From assembly GCF_900101855.1 (NCBI RefSeq), contig NZ_FMVC01000001.1:771965-835964 (forward strand): DNA of 64,000 nucleotides, given 5' to 3'. The number at the start of each line of letters is the position of its first letter. Position 1 is the stretch's first letter. Both the position numbers and the translations under genes were made by a program. This DNA is from Flavobacterium anhuiense (GTDB lineage: Bacteria; Bacteroidota; Bacteroidia; Flavobacteriales; Flavobacteriaceae). This document shows, piece after piece, positions 17,077 to 26,110 of the stretch. The notes under the pieces were generated by a model that ran no database searches, was not told the DNA's origin, and saw only the letters and a program-made list of their open reading frames with translations.

Positions 17077-18102
17077 TTAATTTCCGTATTCCTTAACCGC
17101 GTCAATAAACGCTTTTGCGTGATCTACAGGGATATTTGGTAAAATTCCGTGACCTAAATTTACAATGTATTTATCTTTTCCGAACTCGTCGATCATTTCA
17201 TGAACCATTTTTTTGATAGTCGGAATTGGAGAAAGTAATCTTGATGGATCGAAGTTTCCTTGCAAAGTAATGTTTCCGCCAGACAAATAACGAGCATTTC
17301 TTGCCGTACAAGTCCAGTCAACTCCTAATGCAGAAGCTTTACTTTTACCCATTTCGGCAAGAGCGAACCAACAACCTTTTCCGAAAACGATTACCGGAGT
17401 AATATCTGCTAAAGCATCAACAATCTGGTTGATATATTTCCATGAAAATTCCTGATAATCAACAGGAGAAAGCATTCCTCCCCAAGAATCAAAAATCTGA
17501 ACGGCATTTACACCCGATTTTACTTTTTCTTTTAAGTATAAAATAGTTGTATCGGTAATTTTTTGTAATAAAGTATGCGCAGCAACTGGGTTTGAAAAAC
17601 AGAATCCTTTTGCAGCATCAAAACTTTTAGAACCTTTTCCTTCAACAGCATAGCAGAAAATAGTCCAAGGCGAACCTGCGAAACCAATTAATGGCACTTC
17701 GTCGTTCAGCATTTCTTTAGTCAATTTTACAGCGTCAAAAACATATCCTAAAGTTTCATTTACATCTGGAACAAAAACCTGATTTACTTGTTCCATTGTA
17801 CGAATTGGATTTGGAATAATCGGACCCAAATTATCTTTCAATTCAACATGAATTCCCATTGCGCGTGGCACTACCAAAATATCCGAAAATAAAATAGCAG
17901 CATCTGGAGCAATTCGACGAATTGGCTGCACTGTAATTTCAGCAGCTAATTCAGGAGTTTCGCAACGTGTAAAAAAGTCATATTTATCACGAAGTTCTCT
18001 AAATTCTGGCAGATATCTTCCTGCTTGACGCATCATCCATACTGGTGGGCGTTGAACTGTTTCTCCTTTTAATGCTCTTAAAAATAGGTCGTTTTTTAAC
18101 AT
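17077..18102 (-). CDS. hemE: Uroporphyrinogen decarboxylase
   Basis: I start this at the ATG at 18102, giving 341 residues, the usual length. An in-frame TTG at 18138 would add twelve residues made from a repeat-like spacer and is unlikely. HemE removes the four acetate carboxyls of uroporphyrinogen III. The N-terminal signature [15 protein letters not shown] is intact, as are the catalytic Asp region ([14 protein letters not shown]), [27 protein letters not shown] and the C-terminal [19 protein letters not shown]. It is the third gene of hemC-hemD-hemE, 49 bases after hemD. Confidence 0.97.
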   Translation of the reverse strand: MLKNDLFLRALKGETVQRPPVWMMRQAGRYLPEFRELRDKYDFFTRCETPELAAEITVQPIRRIAPDAAILFSDILVVPRAMGIHVELKDNLGPIIPNPIRTMEQVNQVFVPDVNETLGYVFDAVKLTKEMLNDEVPLIGFAGSPWTIFCYAVEGKGSKSFDAAKGFCFSNPVAAHTLLQKITDTTILYLKEKVKSGVNAVQIFDSWGGMLSPVDYQEFSWKYINQIVDALADITPVIVFGKGCWFALAEMGKSKASALGVDWTCTARNARYLSGGNITLQGNFDPSRLLSPIPTIKKMVHEMIDEFGKDKYIVNLGHGILPNIPVDHAKAFIDAVKEYGN

Positions 18103-18151
18103 GTTTTTTATTTTAGGTGCAAAGTCGCAAAGTGACAAAGTTGCAAAGTTT

Positions 18152-18817
18152 TTATTTGTATTCGTGAATTACATCTTCGATCACGTCCTCGATTGTTGGC
18201 TGATCTGCGATGATAATATTTTTAGTGATTTTTGATAAAGCTTCTGCAGTCGTATCACCGATGCAGAAACAGATTTGCTTATTTATTGTATTGTGTTTCA
18301 GATAACTTTTAACTCCAGACGGACTAAAAAACAAAATCGCTTCAGGATTTGCTTTTATTTTCTGAGGTTGAAGCGTTGTTTCGTAAACCTGAATTTCATT
18401 GAATTTAATTCCGTTTTCTTTTAAAGCTTCTGGCAAAGTGTCTCTTCTTAAATTGCCACTGAAAAAGGTATAACTCTCATTTCCGTAAATCAAAGTGATA
18501 ATTTCTGCTAAATCGGAAGCATAACCTGTGTAGGCAATAACATTAAAGCCGTTTTCTTCTAAAAGACTTTTGGTTTTTAGTCCAACGCAGTAAACATTTT
18601 TCTTTTTTAATTCTTCAGATTTTGGATTTGATAAAACGCTGTGAACGGCGTTTTGGCTTGTAAAAATAAGGCTCTCGTTGAGGTCTTTTAATTCGAAAGG
18701 TTTGTTTTCGGTTTTGATGAAATCGGCTTCGACTAACTCGACGCCATATTTCATGAGCTCTTGTTTATAAAGAGGAGATAATATTTTAGTAGATAGTATC
18801 TGAATTGTATTTGCCAT
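18152..18817 (-). CDS. hemD: Uroporphyrinogen-III synthase
   Basis: This 221-residue two-domain protein is in the position expected of HemD. It closes and inverts ring D of hydroxymethylbilane. HemD is poorly conserved in sequence, but the typical landmarks are visible: [13 protein letters not shown] (the FTSxNAV motif), [37 protein letters not shown] with the VYET stretch after it, and [13 protein letters not shown] ... [12 protein letters not shown]. Its ATG overlaps the hemC stop by one base (TAATG), so the two are coupled. Confidence 0.92.
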   Translation of the reverse strand: MANTIQILSTKILSPLYKQELMKYGVELVEADFIKTENKPFELKDLNESLIFTSQNAVHSVLSNPKSEELKKKNVYCVGLKTKSLLEENGFNVIAYTGYASDLAEIITLIYGNESYTFFSGNLRRDTLPEALKENGIKFNEIQVYETTLQPQKIKANPEAILFFSPSGVKSYLKHNTINKQICFCIGDTTAEALSKITKNIIIADQPTIEDVIEDVIHEYK

Positions 18818-19740
18818 TATTTCTTTAGAGATTCTTTGATTTGTTGCATTAATTCCGTTCCTCCATTATTCAAAATCTCCTGAGCTGAATTGAAACCTAG
18901 TTTTTTCCATTCTGAAATATCTACCGTTTTGTCGATTTCAATTTTCTGTTTTCCATCAATAGAAAGTAAAACACCTTGAAAATGTAGTGTATCTTCATCT
19001 TCATTATATTTTACTAACGCCCCAATTGGCGCAGTACACCCGCCTTCAAGTGTTCTTAAAAACTGACGTTCGATATGAGTACAGATTTCAGTTTCTATGT
19101 CATTTAATTGCGATAGCGCATCCAATGTATAATTGTCATTTTCCATTGCCACAACTAGCATTGCGCCTTGAGCTGGCGCCGGAATCATCCAATCTAGATT
19201 GATGTAATTTTCAGGTTTTAAGTTGATGCGCTCCAAACCTGCAGCGGCAAAGACAGCTCCATCCCAATTATTATCTTGTAGTTTTTGCATGCGCGTATTC
19301 ACGTTCCCGCGTAAATCAACTACTGTATGATTTGGATACTTATTGAACCATTGTGCCTGACGACGTAAACTTCCAGTCGCAATAGTACTTGGATTTGCAA
19401 AATCAGGATTTCCTTTATGAACTAAAATATCTAAGACATTGGCTCTTGGCAAAACTGCTCCCTGAACAATTCCTTTAGGCAAAGCCGTCGGGACATCTTT
19501 CATAGAATGCACTGCAATGTCAATATCGCCATTGATCATGGCAATGTCTAAGGTTTTAGTGAAAATTCCAGTGATTCCTAATTCGTAAAGTGGCTTATCA
19601 AGAATAATATCTCCCTGAGATTTTACCGCAACAATTGAGGTTTTATAACCTAAATCGTTTAGTTTTTTTTCTACAGTGTGCGCTTGCCAAAGTGCTAATT
19701 CGCTGTCACGCGTTCCTATTCTGATTGTTTTTTCTGCCAT
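18817..19740 (-). CDS. hemC: Hydroxymethylbilane synthase (porphobilinogen deaminase)
   Basis: This 307-residue enzyme links four porphobilinogens on a covalent dipyrromethane cofactor. Conserved blocks are IRIGTRDSELALWQAHTVE, the active-site AVHSMKDVPTALP (with the catalytic Asp), ATGSLRRQAQW, VDLRGNVNTRMQKL and the cofactor cysteine in LEGGCTAPIGA. It starts the hemC-hemD-hemE run, 121 bases downstream of hemA on the same strand. Confidence 0.97.
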   Translation of the reverse strand: MAEKTIRIGTRDSELALWQAHTVEKKLNDLGYKTSIVAVKSQGDIILDKPLYELGITGIFTKTLDIAMINGDIDIAVHSMKDVPTALPKGIVQGAVLPRANVLDILVHKGNPDFANPSTIATGSLRRQAQWFNKYPNHTVVDLRGNVNTRMQKLQDNNWDGAVFAAAGLERINLKPENYINLDWMIPAPAQGAMLVVAMENDNYTLDALSQLNDIETEICTHIERQFLRTLEGGCTAPIGALVKYNEDEDTLHFQGVLLSIDGKQKIEIDKTVDISEWKKLGFNSAQEILNNGGTELMQQIKESLKK

Positions 19741-19861
19741 GTTTTGTTTTTTGAACCATATAAGTTATATAAGACAATTTAAGCAGTTTGAACTTAAAGA
19801 CAACAATTAAGAGTTGCAATTAAATGAGCTTATATTAGCTTATAAGGTTTAAAATTTTGTT

Positions 19862-21112
19862 TTAAGATGCTTTTATTTTGAAGACTTTTTCGATCCATTC
19901 GATGCTTTCATCGACCATGGTGTCGTCGTCTTTTAAATGATTTGCAAAATGAGTAGTGATTTTCTGAATGATTCTATTACTGATGATTTCGGCTTGCGCC
20001 TCATTAAAATCTGCGATTTTTTTGCTTTGAAAATCCAATTCAGAAACTTTAATCGCATTTAATTTTTCTTTTAATGCATTAATTGTTGGAGCAAATTTTC
20101 TTCCTTTCATCCAAGTAACAAATTCTTCTTTGATTTCTTCGATGATCGCTTCAGCCGCCGGAATGTGTAATTTTCTGTTTTCTAGAGTTTCATCTGTCAA
20201 TTGAGACAAATAATCCATATGGATCAAAGTAACGCCTTCTAATTCTTCTACGTTTTCATTCACGTTTTTTGGAATAGACAAATCCAAAATCAATAAAGGT
20301 TTTTTAAGATTCAGAATGGCTTTGTCAACCGTTGGATTTTGAGCGCCTGTTGCAACAACGACAACATCGGCTTTTTGAAGTTCTAAATGTAACTCAGAGT
20401 AATCTTTAACAATCAAATTTAATTTTCCTGCTAATTTCTCTGCTTTATCTTTCGTTCTGTTAATTAAAGTGATGTGCTCATTTTTAGTATGTTTTACTAA
20501 ATTCTCGCAAGTATTTCTTCCAATTTTTCCAGTTCCGAAAAGTAAAATGTTTTTATTGCTGATATCTTCAACATTCTTTAAAATATATTGTACAGAAGCA
20601 AAAGATACGGAAGTAGCGCCAGAGCTAATTTCTGTTTCGGTTTTAATTCTTTTACTCGCCTGAATAACTGCATTAACCAGCCTTTCCATAAAAGCATTAG
20701 CCAATCCCATTGATTTTGAATGCGTAAAACTGGTTTTTATTTGTGATATAATTTCAAAATCGCCTAAAATCTGGCTGTCTAAACCAGTTCCAACACGAAA
20801 GATATGATTAATCGCTTCTTGATTTTTATAAACGAAACCTACTTTTTGAAAAGCATCAACAGAACCATTGCTGTTGTCGCAGATAAGTTTTATTAATTGA
20901 AATGGATGTTCAGCAAAACCGTAGATTTCGGTTCTGTTGCAAGTTGAAGTAACTATTAAACTTTCTATTCCTTCGTTTTTAGCTTGTTCCAGCAATCGCG
21001 TCTTTGCAACGGAATCCAAACTAAATTGACCTCTAACCTCAGCATCAGCTTTTTTATAACTCAGACCAACTGAGTAAAAATAAAGGTGTTTCGGTACGTT
21101 ATTGTTTTCCAT
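19862..21112 (-). CDS. hemA: Glutamyl-tRNA reductase
   Basis: I start at the ATG at 21112 (416 residues); an in-frame TTG at 21139 gives a nine-residue extension unlike the family. This enzyme reduces Glu-tRNA(Glu) to glutamate-1-semialdehyde, the first committed step of the C5 heme route. The nucleophilic Cys is in VTSTCNRTEIYG. The block GLDSQILGDFEIISQIK and the NADPH fold with GTGKIGRNTCENL are also clear. The C-terminal dimerisation domain is present. HemL, the next enzyme, is not in the window. The gene is first in the minus-strand heme run. Confidence 0.97.
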   Translation of the reverse strand: MENNNVPKHLYFYSVGLSYKKADAEVRGQFSLDSVAKTRLLEQAKNEGIESLIVTSTCNRTEIYGFAEHPFQLIKLICDNSNGSVDAFQKVGFVYKNQEAINHIFRVGTGLDSQILGDFEIISQIKTSFTHSKSMGLANAFMERLVNAVIQASKRIKTETEISSGATSVSFASVQYILKNVEDISNKNILLFGTGKIGRNTCENLVKHTKNEHITLINRTKDKAEKLAGKLNLIVKDYSELHLELQKADVVVVATGAQNPTVDKAILNLKKPLLILDLSIPKNVNENVEELEGVTLIHMDYLSQLTDETLENRKLHIPAAEAIIEEIKEEFVTWMKGRKFAPTINALKEKLNAIKVSELDFQSKKIADFNEAQAEIISNRIIQKITTHFANHLKDDDTMVDESIEWIEKVFKIKAS

Positions 21113-21469
21113 AAATTCACTTTCATAAAAGTGCAACAAAATTATTACTATACCATCGATAAAAATAACGCTAAAAGTACTTTTTATGTCGCTGTATGTT
21201 TTTTTGATTCTAAACTTGTCTTTTTATTTAGAAATCAGCACTTTTATAGCAAAATCAAGTCGTTTGAAATGTTTTGTTTAGAGTCATTCTAAATAAATGT
21301 AGGCAAATGGATAAAATTTGCTTGAAAAAAAATATCGCTAAGGGTTCAAAAACTGATGCACGAATTTTTTCAAATTCTTGACGATCTGAATGGCGTTATT
21401 TTCGTAGTAAAATAGGATTGAATAAAAAGCGCTATATTAAATTTAACATAGCGCTTTTTGGGAAGGAAA
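21113..21469. other. Intergenic stretch upstream of hemA
   Basis: This 357-base spacer holds the hemA leader on its left and the terminator of the globin-like gene at 21424-21459 on its right. Reading the minus strand, TAATTTTG (21137-21144) matches TAnnTTTG and would be a possible hemA -7 box about 25 bases before the ATG, but no TTG lies 17-23 bases upstream of it. A 68-codon plus-strand frame across hemA's 5' end is not coding in texture. Confidence 0.4.
21424..21459. terminator. Terminator after the globin-like lipoprotein gene
   Basis: AAAAAGCGCTAT (21424-21435) pairs perfectly with ATAGCGCTTTTT (21448-21459) across a 12-base A/T loop. A or T runs on both sides make it usable in either direction; it most likely serves the minus-strand gene at 21470. 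Confidence 0.85.
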
Positions 21470-22057
21470 TTATTTTTGAACAATTGGAGTTCTTAATGAC
21501 TCCAAAACAGCTACGATGTCTGTATAAAGTTCTGTATTAGAAGCAACTCCGTTTGCATTTGCCGCAGCACCAACATAGCCTACAAACTTTGTATAATCTG
21601 CATTGCTAGATTTAGTTCCCATTCTAGGGTTTCTTGCAGGATCGTGTGCAGCCGACATGCTTAAACCTGAATAAGTATTTACAGTATTTTTTCCTCCTGT
21701 ATTAAAAGAGAAGAAATCAGTAAGATTATCCGATAACTTAGCAATATTGGTAGCTTGTGTGCTTCCTGTTTCTGCCAGAAGAGGAGCAAAATGAGCCTGT
21801 AAATTACCTGAAGCATTAGACTGGATATCTGCTACAATTAATCCTATGGTAGAATTTACAACTTTACGAAAGCTTAAACGCCCCTTTTCGATCATCTGCC
21901 CTGAATTATCTGGATCAGAAACCATAACAGAACCTCCTAATCTCTCATAGATAGTTGGTTTTTCTGCGGGAGTTTTATCATCGTCGTTGCTGCAGGAAGT
22001 TAATGAGGCCAATGCAATAATTAATGCGCCAAGTGTAATTTTAGAAAAATTTCTCAT
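21470..22057 (-). CDS. Lipoprotein with a truncated-hemoglobin-like domain
   Basis: This 195-residue protein has a lipoprotein signal (lipobox LTSC, then a Ser/Asn/Asp linker). The mature part follows the group I truncated globin layout: the YERLGG opening motif, a helix with FRKVVNSTIGLIVAD, LQAHFAPLL, then LSDNLTDFFSFNTGGKN (compare the globin FL....GGP) and YSGLSMSAAHD, where the His of AAHD is at the place of the heme-binding proximal His. A Gly/Ala-rich insertion precedes the last helix. If it binds heme, it would do so outside the cytoplasm, which is unusual for these globins. It is followed by its own terminator and preceded by a small membrane-anchored protein, close to hemA. Family call by motif only. 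Confidence 0.65.
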   Translation of the reverse strand: MRNFSKITLGALIIALASLTSCSNDDDKTPAEKPTIYERLGGSVMVSDPDNSGQMIEKGRLSFRKVVNSTIGLIVADIQSNASGNLQAHFAPLLAETGSTQATNIAKLSDNLTDFFSFNTGGKNTVNTYSGLSMSAAHDPARNPRMGTKSSNADYTKFVGYVGAAANANGVASNTELYTDIVAVLESLRTPIVQK

Positions 22058-22073
22058 AATAAATATTTAAAGG

Positions 22074-22508
22074 TTAATTAAAAAATTGATTAATTTTTTT
22101 TGACAATTTGTAGCTGTAGCTATTTTGATCTACGGGACAAATTTCCTTGTTTGCTAAGCCAGCAGGCAAAATGTAACGTTGGGCATCGTAATTTCCTTTG
22201 CTCATTAATTCGTCATATACTTTTTTTGAATTAGTAATTTTATTGTTGTGAAAGTATACCACTACATTTCTTTTTACGATAATCGAGTCAGAGGTTAATC
22301 CTTTTATGGATCTTAAATCTGCGCAAATCTTTTTCGCGTAGGCAGGATCTATGTTTTCTTTAAAATCAATTCTGCTTACCTGAAGATTTGGACTTTCGTA
22401 AACGGCTGGTTTTGCTGTAATAATGTGGAAGATTAAAATGGCAAAAAACAACACGCCTGTTATTGCAACTGCCCAAAGTCCCTTTTTTACTATTTTATTA
22501 ATTTTCAT
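22074..22508 (-). CDS. Membrane-anchored small alpha/beta protein
   Basis: This 144-residue protein has one N-terminal membrane helix (about residues 11-31) and an outward-facing domain of about 110 residues. The order VSRIDFKENIDP - helix - IVKRNVVVYFHN - helix (KKVYDELMSKGNYDAQRYIL) is the beta-alpha-beta-beta-alpha pattern of the heavy-metal-associated (HMA) fold, but the CxxC metal site is absent. Its two cysteines (CADLRS and ICPVD) are far apart. It lies 16 bases upstream of the globin-like lipoprotein on the same strand, so they are almost certainly cotranscribed. The function is unknown. Confidence 0.7.
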   Translation of the reverse strand: MKINKIVKKGLWAVAITGVLFFAILIFHIITAKPAVYESPNLQVSRIDFKENIDPAYAKKICADLRSIKGLTSDSIIVKRNVVVYFHNNKITNSKKVYDELMSKGNYDAQRYILPAGLANKEICPVDQNSYSYKLSKKINQFFN

Positions 22509-22866
22509 AAAAGCTCTTATTTATTTGTTGATTTAGTTTTTTAAGAATCATTTACGGGAGGTTTTTATAATTGGTTTTATCAAACAGTAACAAATCTTCA
22601 ATTTAGAACAGTTATAAATACTGTAAGAAATAATTTATGTTTAGTTTTAATAAGAAGTAAGTTGAAAATCAGTAAATTACCATTTTAAAAACCAAATTTC
22701 GATGTTGGGAGCCTGTGAAGAAAATTGAACACAAAATGAAGGAAAAGACTTTGAAAGAATAAAGAAATTATAAATTTGGAAGCAAGTAAACGATAAACCC
22801 ATCAAAAAGATTTAATTTTGGAAACGCAAATTATCGTTTCAGTAAAATCATGAATAAGTAATCAAA
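22509..22866. other. Divergent intergenic region upstream of the AraC gene
   Basis: This 358-base A/T-rich spacer separates the globin-like operon (minus) from the AraC regulator (plus). It contains one good TTTG/TAnnTTTG promoter match (22750-22778) and a second TAnnTTTG (TAATTTTG at 22813-22820) without a partner. I see no open frame of note and no clear inverted repeat. Confidence 0.45.
22750..22778 (+). promoter_or_regulatory. Predicted promoter of the AraC-type regulator
   Basis: TTTG (22750-22753), a spacer of 17 bases and TAAATTTG (22771-22778) match the Bacteroidota promoter. The leader to the ATG at 22867 would be about 80 bases. Confidence 0.4.
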
Positions 22867-23733
22867 ATGGAGGAAGAAATAAAAATTGAAGATGACTTTA
22901 CGCTAATTAGGTTTCAGAACGATAGTTCAGAGCCTTTTTATGCGCAACATGAAATAGGTACGGGACTCATTCAGTTTCACTTCGGAATAAAAGGAAATGC
23001 TAAATTCTTATTCAATCAAGGCAATTATGCTTTGGAACTAAAAGAAGAAAAATCACTTCTTTTGTACAATCCTCAGAAAGAATTACCGCTGAATTTAGAA
23101 TTGGCTCCAAATTCTTGGGTGATTTCGGTAATTGTTTCCATCAAGAAATTTCATGCCTTATTTTCTGCCGAAGCCGATTATATTACGTTTTTAAGTCCAG
23201 ATAATAAGGATAAAAAATATTATAACGAAGGAAATATCAGTCCGTCGATGGCGATAGTTTTGAGTCAGCTGTTTCATTACAATCTTCATCCGTCCATAAA
23301 AAACCTTTATTATAAAGGAAAAGGATACGAGTTGCTGAGTTTGTATTTCAACAGAACTGAAGATCCAAATGCAGAACAATGTCCGTTTTTGATTGATGAA
23401 GAAAACGTTCTGAAAATCCGAAAAGCCAAAGAAATCGTAATTGCTAATATGGCAGAGCCACCAGGGTTACAAGAATTGGCTGACGAAATTGGTCTGAATT
23501 TGAAAAAACTAAAAATGGGTTTCAAACAAATTTACGGCGATACGGTTTATGGTTTTCTTTTTGATTACAAAATGGATTTCGCTAGAAAACTTTTAGATAG
23601 CGGTTCTTATAACGTAAATGAAGTTGGATTGAAAATTGGTTACAGCACTGGAAGCCACTTTATTGCCGCATTTAAAAAGAAATTCGGAACAACACCAAAA
23701 AAATATTTGATGTCGATTAATGCGAATGTTTAA
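22867..23733 (+). CDS. AraC family transcriptional regulator
   Basis: This 288-residue protein has an N-terminal sensing part (residues 1 to about 180) and a C-terminal AraC-type double helix-turn-helix (about 195-285). The first helix-turn-helix is in LQELADEIGLNLKKLKMGFKQIYGDTVYGFLFDYKMDFARKLL, and the second carries the signature VNEVGLKIGYSTGSHFIAAFKKKFGTTPKKYL. It lies between the hemA-side genes and hemH, a position that suggests control of heme genes by heme, a porphyrin or another small molecule. That is inference from context. It is separated from hemH by 183 bases. Confidence 0.9.
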   Translation: MEEEIKIEDDFTLIRFQNDSSEPFYAQHEIGTGLIQFHFGIKGNAKFLFNQGNYALELKEEKSLLLYNPQKELPLNLELAPNSWVISVIVSIKKFHALFSAEADYITFLSPDNKDKKYYNEGNISPSMAIVLSQLFHYNLHPSIKNLYYKGKGYELLSLYFNRTEDPNAEQCPFLIDEENVLKIRKAKEIVIANMAEPPGLQELADEIGLNLKKLKMGFKQIYGDTVYGFLFDYKMDFARKLLDSGSYNVNEVGLKIGYSTGSHFIAAFKKKFGTTPKKYLMSINANV

Positions 23734-23863
23734 ACACGAATTTCACGAATTAGCACAAATTAAAATCTGATATATCTCCCGAATCTGCGAGAGAAATTGA
23801 TTTTAGATATTCTACAATAATTAAAAAGTAATAAATATCATATTTCGAATAAAGTACAGCGTT

Positions 23864-23871
23864 TACTTTTG
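23864..23871 (+). promoter_or_regulatory. TAnnTTTG box upstream of hemH
   Basis: TACTTTTG at 23864-23871 would place the start of transcription about 40 bases before the hemH ATG. No TTG is seen at the expected upstream distance. Confidence 0.3.
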
Positions 23872-23916
23872 CTGAAATTTTAAAAACAAATAAAAGCTTA
23901 AAAGCAAAAAAACATA

Positions 23917-24930
23917 ATGAAAGGCGTATTATTAGTAAACTTAGGATCTCCAGACAGTCCAACTCCAAAAGATGTAAAACCGTACTTAGATGAATTTTTA
24001 ATGGATAAATATGTGATTGATGTTCCGTATTTATTAAGAGCATTATTAGTTCGCGGGATTATTTTAAGAAAAAGGCCAGAAGAATCGGCGCATGCTTATT
24101 CAAAAATCTGGTGGGAAGAAGGATCTCCATTGGTGGTTCTTTCAGAAAGAATGCAGCAAAAAGTACAGCCTTTAGTAAATGTCCCGGTGTCGCTTGCAAT
24201 GCGTTACGGAAGTATGACAATCGAAAAAGGACTTCAAGAATTGAGTGATAAAGGAGTGACAGATGTACTGCTTTTTCCATTATATCCGCAATATGCAATG
24301 GCTTCAACTTTGACTATTTTGGTTAAAGCAGAAGAAATTCGCAAGAAGAAATTCTCTCATATGAAATTCACTGATGTTCCGGCATTTTACAACAAACCAG
24401 ACTACATCAAAAACTTAGCAGATTCTATTCAGAAACATTTAGTTGGATTTGAATACGATCATTTATTGTTTTCATATCACGGAATCCCAGAGCGCCACAT
24501 TCGTAAAACCGATGTGACAAAATCTCATTGTAAAATTGACGGTTCATGCTGTAACACTCCATCGCCGGCACATGAATTCTGTTATCGTCACCAATGTTAT
24601 GAAACTACAAGACAAGTCGTTAAGTTATTAGGTCTTCCAGAAGATAAATACAGTTTAACTTTCCAATCTCGTTTAGCTGGCGATAAATGGTTAGAACCTT
24701 ACACAGATGTTGAAATCGATAACATGCCAGCAAAAGGAATCAAGAAATTAGCAGTTGTAACACCAGCTTTCGTTTCAGATTGTTTAGAAACTTTAGAGGA
24801 AATCGCCATGCGTGCCAAAGAAGATTTTGAAGCAAATGGAGGAGAAGAATTCTTAGCAATTCCATGTTTAAATGATGACGAGGAATGGTGCCAGACGGTT
24901 GCTAACTGGATTAATGATTGGGCTAAATAA
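23917..24930 (+). CDS. hemH: Ferrochelatase
   Basis: This 337-residue enzyme inserts Fe(II) into protoporphyrin IX, the last step of heme synthesis. The N-terminal VLLVNLGSPDSPTPKDVKPYLDEFLMD block, the catalytic His in LFSYHGIPERH, and the Glu-rich metal region VVTPAFVSDCLETLEEI are all present. Several cysteines (CKIDGSCCNTPS and CYRHQCY) recall the [2Fe-2S]-binding ferrochelatases, but the spacing should be compared with characterised enzymes before claiming a cluster. It starts a plus-strand run with a lipoprotein (7-base gap) and hemJ. Confidence 0.97.
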   Translation: MKGVLLVNLGSPDSPTPKDVKPYLDEFLMDKYVIDVPYLLRALLVRGIILRKRPEESAHAYSKIWWEEGSPLVVLSERMQQKVQPLVNVPVSLAMRYGSMTIEKGLQELSDKGVTDVLLFPLYPQYAMASTLTILVKAEEIRKKKFSHMKFTDVPAFYNKPDYIKNLADSIQKHLVGFEYDHLLFSYHGIPERHIRKTDVTKSHCKIDGSCCNTPSPAHEFCYRHQCYETTRQVVKLLGLPEDKYSLTFQSRLAGDKWLEPYTDVEIDNMPAKGIKKLAVVTPAFVSDCLETLEEIAMRAKEDFEANGGEEFLAIPCLNDDEEWCQTVANWINDWAK

Positions 24931-24937
24931 ATATTAA

Positions 24938-25504
24938 ATGAATAAATTAAAAAGTATTTTCGTTATATTTTTTGTTTTGATAACGTTTGCAAGTTGTAAA
25001 AAAAGCAACTCTGTCGTAGATTTTTACGATAAAACATTCAATTGGCAGATTTCTGTTCCCAATGATTATGAAAAAGTAAATTTAAAGGAGAAAGCAAATA
25101 TTAAAGGAGATACGGCCTTAGCGAAAAAGAAACATTCAATTGTGGTTTTTAAGAAAGATGAAGCCAATTATTTTTCTGTAAATTATAATGATTTTTTTGG
25201 AAATGATGTTCGATCACTTGATCTGAATATGAAATTAAAAGATTTTCTTCTTTTAAAGGATATTGGTAAAATTTATCCAAAAGGCAAAATGGGAGATTAC
25301 TCAGTAAGTACTGAAAATATTTCAGGCTTACCATTTAGAAAAGCTAAAATAGAGATCACTGAGGAAGGAAAAAAAATAGTAACGCTAGTGATTTTTTCTC
25401 GAGGTTTTAATGATAAGATCTTTGTCAATTCGATTGTTTATGAAGATGAAGATGATGGTAAAGAAATGATTGATCTTTTTAAAAAATCTACATTTAAAAA
25501 ATAA
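24938..25504 (+). CDS. Lipoprotein of unknown function between hemH and hemJ
   Basis: This 188-residue protein has a lipobox ending FASC (C21). The mature domain, beginning with a DKTFNWQISVPNDYEKVN strand, has the look of small PsbP-like or DUF lipoproteins that open with an 'F..p.ygfsi.iP.nw' motif (here FNWQISVPNDYEKV). I cannot name the family with confidence. Its stop codon is directly followed by the hemJ ATG with no gap, so all three genes form one unit. The placement between two heme enzymes makes a membrane-side role possible but unproven. Confidence 0.75.
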   Translation: MNKLKSIFVIFFVLITFASCKKSNSVVDFYDKTFNWQISVPNDYEKVNLKEKANIKGDTALAKKKHSIVVFKKDEANYFSVNYNDFFGNDVRSLDLNMKLKDFLLLKDIGKIYPKGKMGDYSVSTENISGLPFRKAKIEITEEGKKIVTLVIFSRGFNDKIFVNSIVYEDEDDGKEMIDLFKKSTFKK

Positions 25505-26053
25505 ATGGAATACTACAATTACTTAAAATCACTGCATCTTATTTTTGTAATAACCTGGTTTGCGGGTTTGTTTTATATTGTGCGTTTGTTTGTGTACCAA
25601 ATTGAAGCTAGTGAAAAACCATCTCCTGAAAAAGAGATTCTGCAGGCGCAATACAAAATTATGGCCTATCGTTTGTGGTACATTATTACATGGCCGTCGG
25701 CAGTTTTGGCGAGTATCTTTGCTTTTTGGATGCTGTTTTTTACAAATGCAGGACACGTTTGGCTTATACAATCTTGGATGCACGTAAAATTATGTTTCGT
25801 TTTCCTTTTATATTTATATCACGGAAAATGTCATCAGATTTTTAAACAATTACAAAGAGATGAGGTAAAATATTCCAATAATTTTATGCGTTTGTGGAAT
25901 GAAGGCGCTACGATTATTCTATTTGCAGTTGTGTTTTTAGTAGTTTTAAAAAGTGCCATCAACTGGATTTTCGGCGTAATCGGAATTATTTTATTCTCGG
26001 TTTTAATTATGCTGGGGTTCAGGTTTTATAAAAGAATTAGAGAAAAGAAATAG
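25505..26053 (+). CDS. hemJ: Protoporphyrinogen IX oxidase, HemJ type
   Basis: This 182-residue integral membrane protein has four or five membrane helices. The HemJ landmarks are clear: LHLIFVITWFAGLFYIVRLFVYQIEA near the N terminus (with the conserved His), YRLWYIITWPSAVLASIFAFWMLF, WMHVKLCFVFLLYLYHGKCHQIFKQL, and the late RLWNEGATIILFAVVFLVVLKS. HemJ oxidises protoporphyrinogen IX to protoporphyrin IX in bacteria lacking HemG and HemY. The position directly after hemH and the lipoprotein fits this. CopD-type proteins look similar, but the motifs match HemJ. Confidence 0.92.
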   Translation: MEYYNYLKSLHLIFVITWFAGLFYIVRLFVYQIEASEKPSPEKEILQAQYKIMAYRLWYIITWPSAVLASIFAFWMLFFTNAGHVWLIQSWMHVKLCFVFLLYLYHGKCHQIFKQLQRDEVKYSNNFMRLWNEGATIILFAVVFLVVLKSAINWIFGVIGIILFSVLIMLGFRFYKRIREKK

Positions 26054-26057
26054 TTTT

Positions 26058-26110
26058 CAGTCTCAGTGACAGTTTTCAGTTTTGCTGAGACTGAGACTGA
26101 GACTAAGACT
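26058..26110. repeat. Inverted repeat and GAGACT tandem repeat after hemJ
   Basis: CAGTCTCAG (26058-26066) pairs with CTGAGACTG (26085-26093). From 26087 to 26110 the hexamer GAGACT is repeated four times, the last copy being AAGACT. The repeat reads as RLRL in the frame of the next gene but lies before its likely ATG. Confidence 0.65.

Noticed and set aside
23750-24043. A 97-codon minus frame across the hemH start
   Set aside because: It covers a conserved hemH N terminus and a promoter region; the product is Leu/Ser-rich without features.
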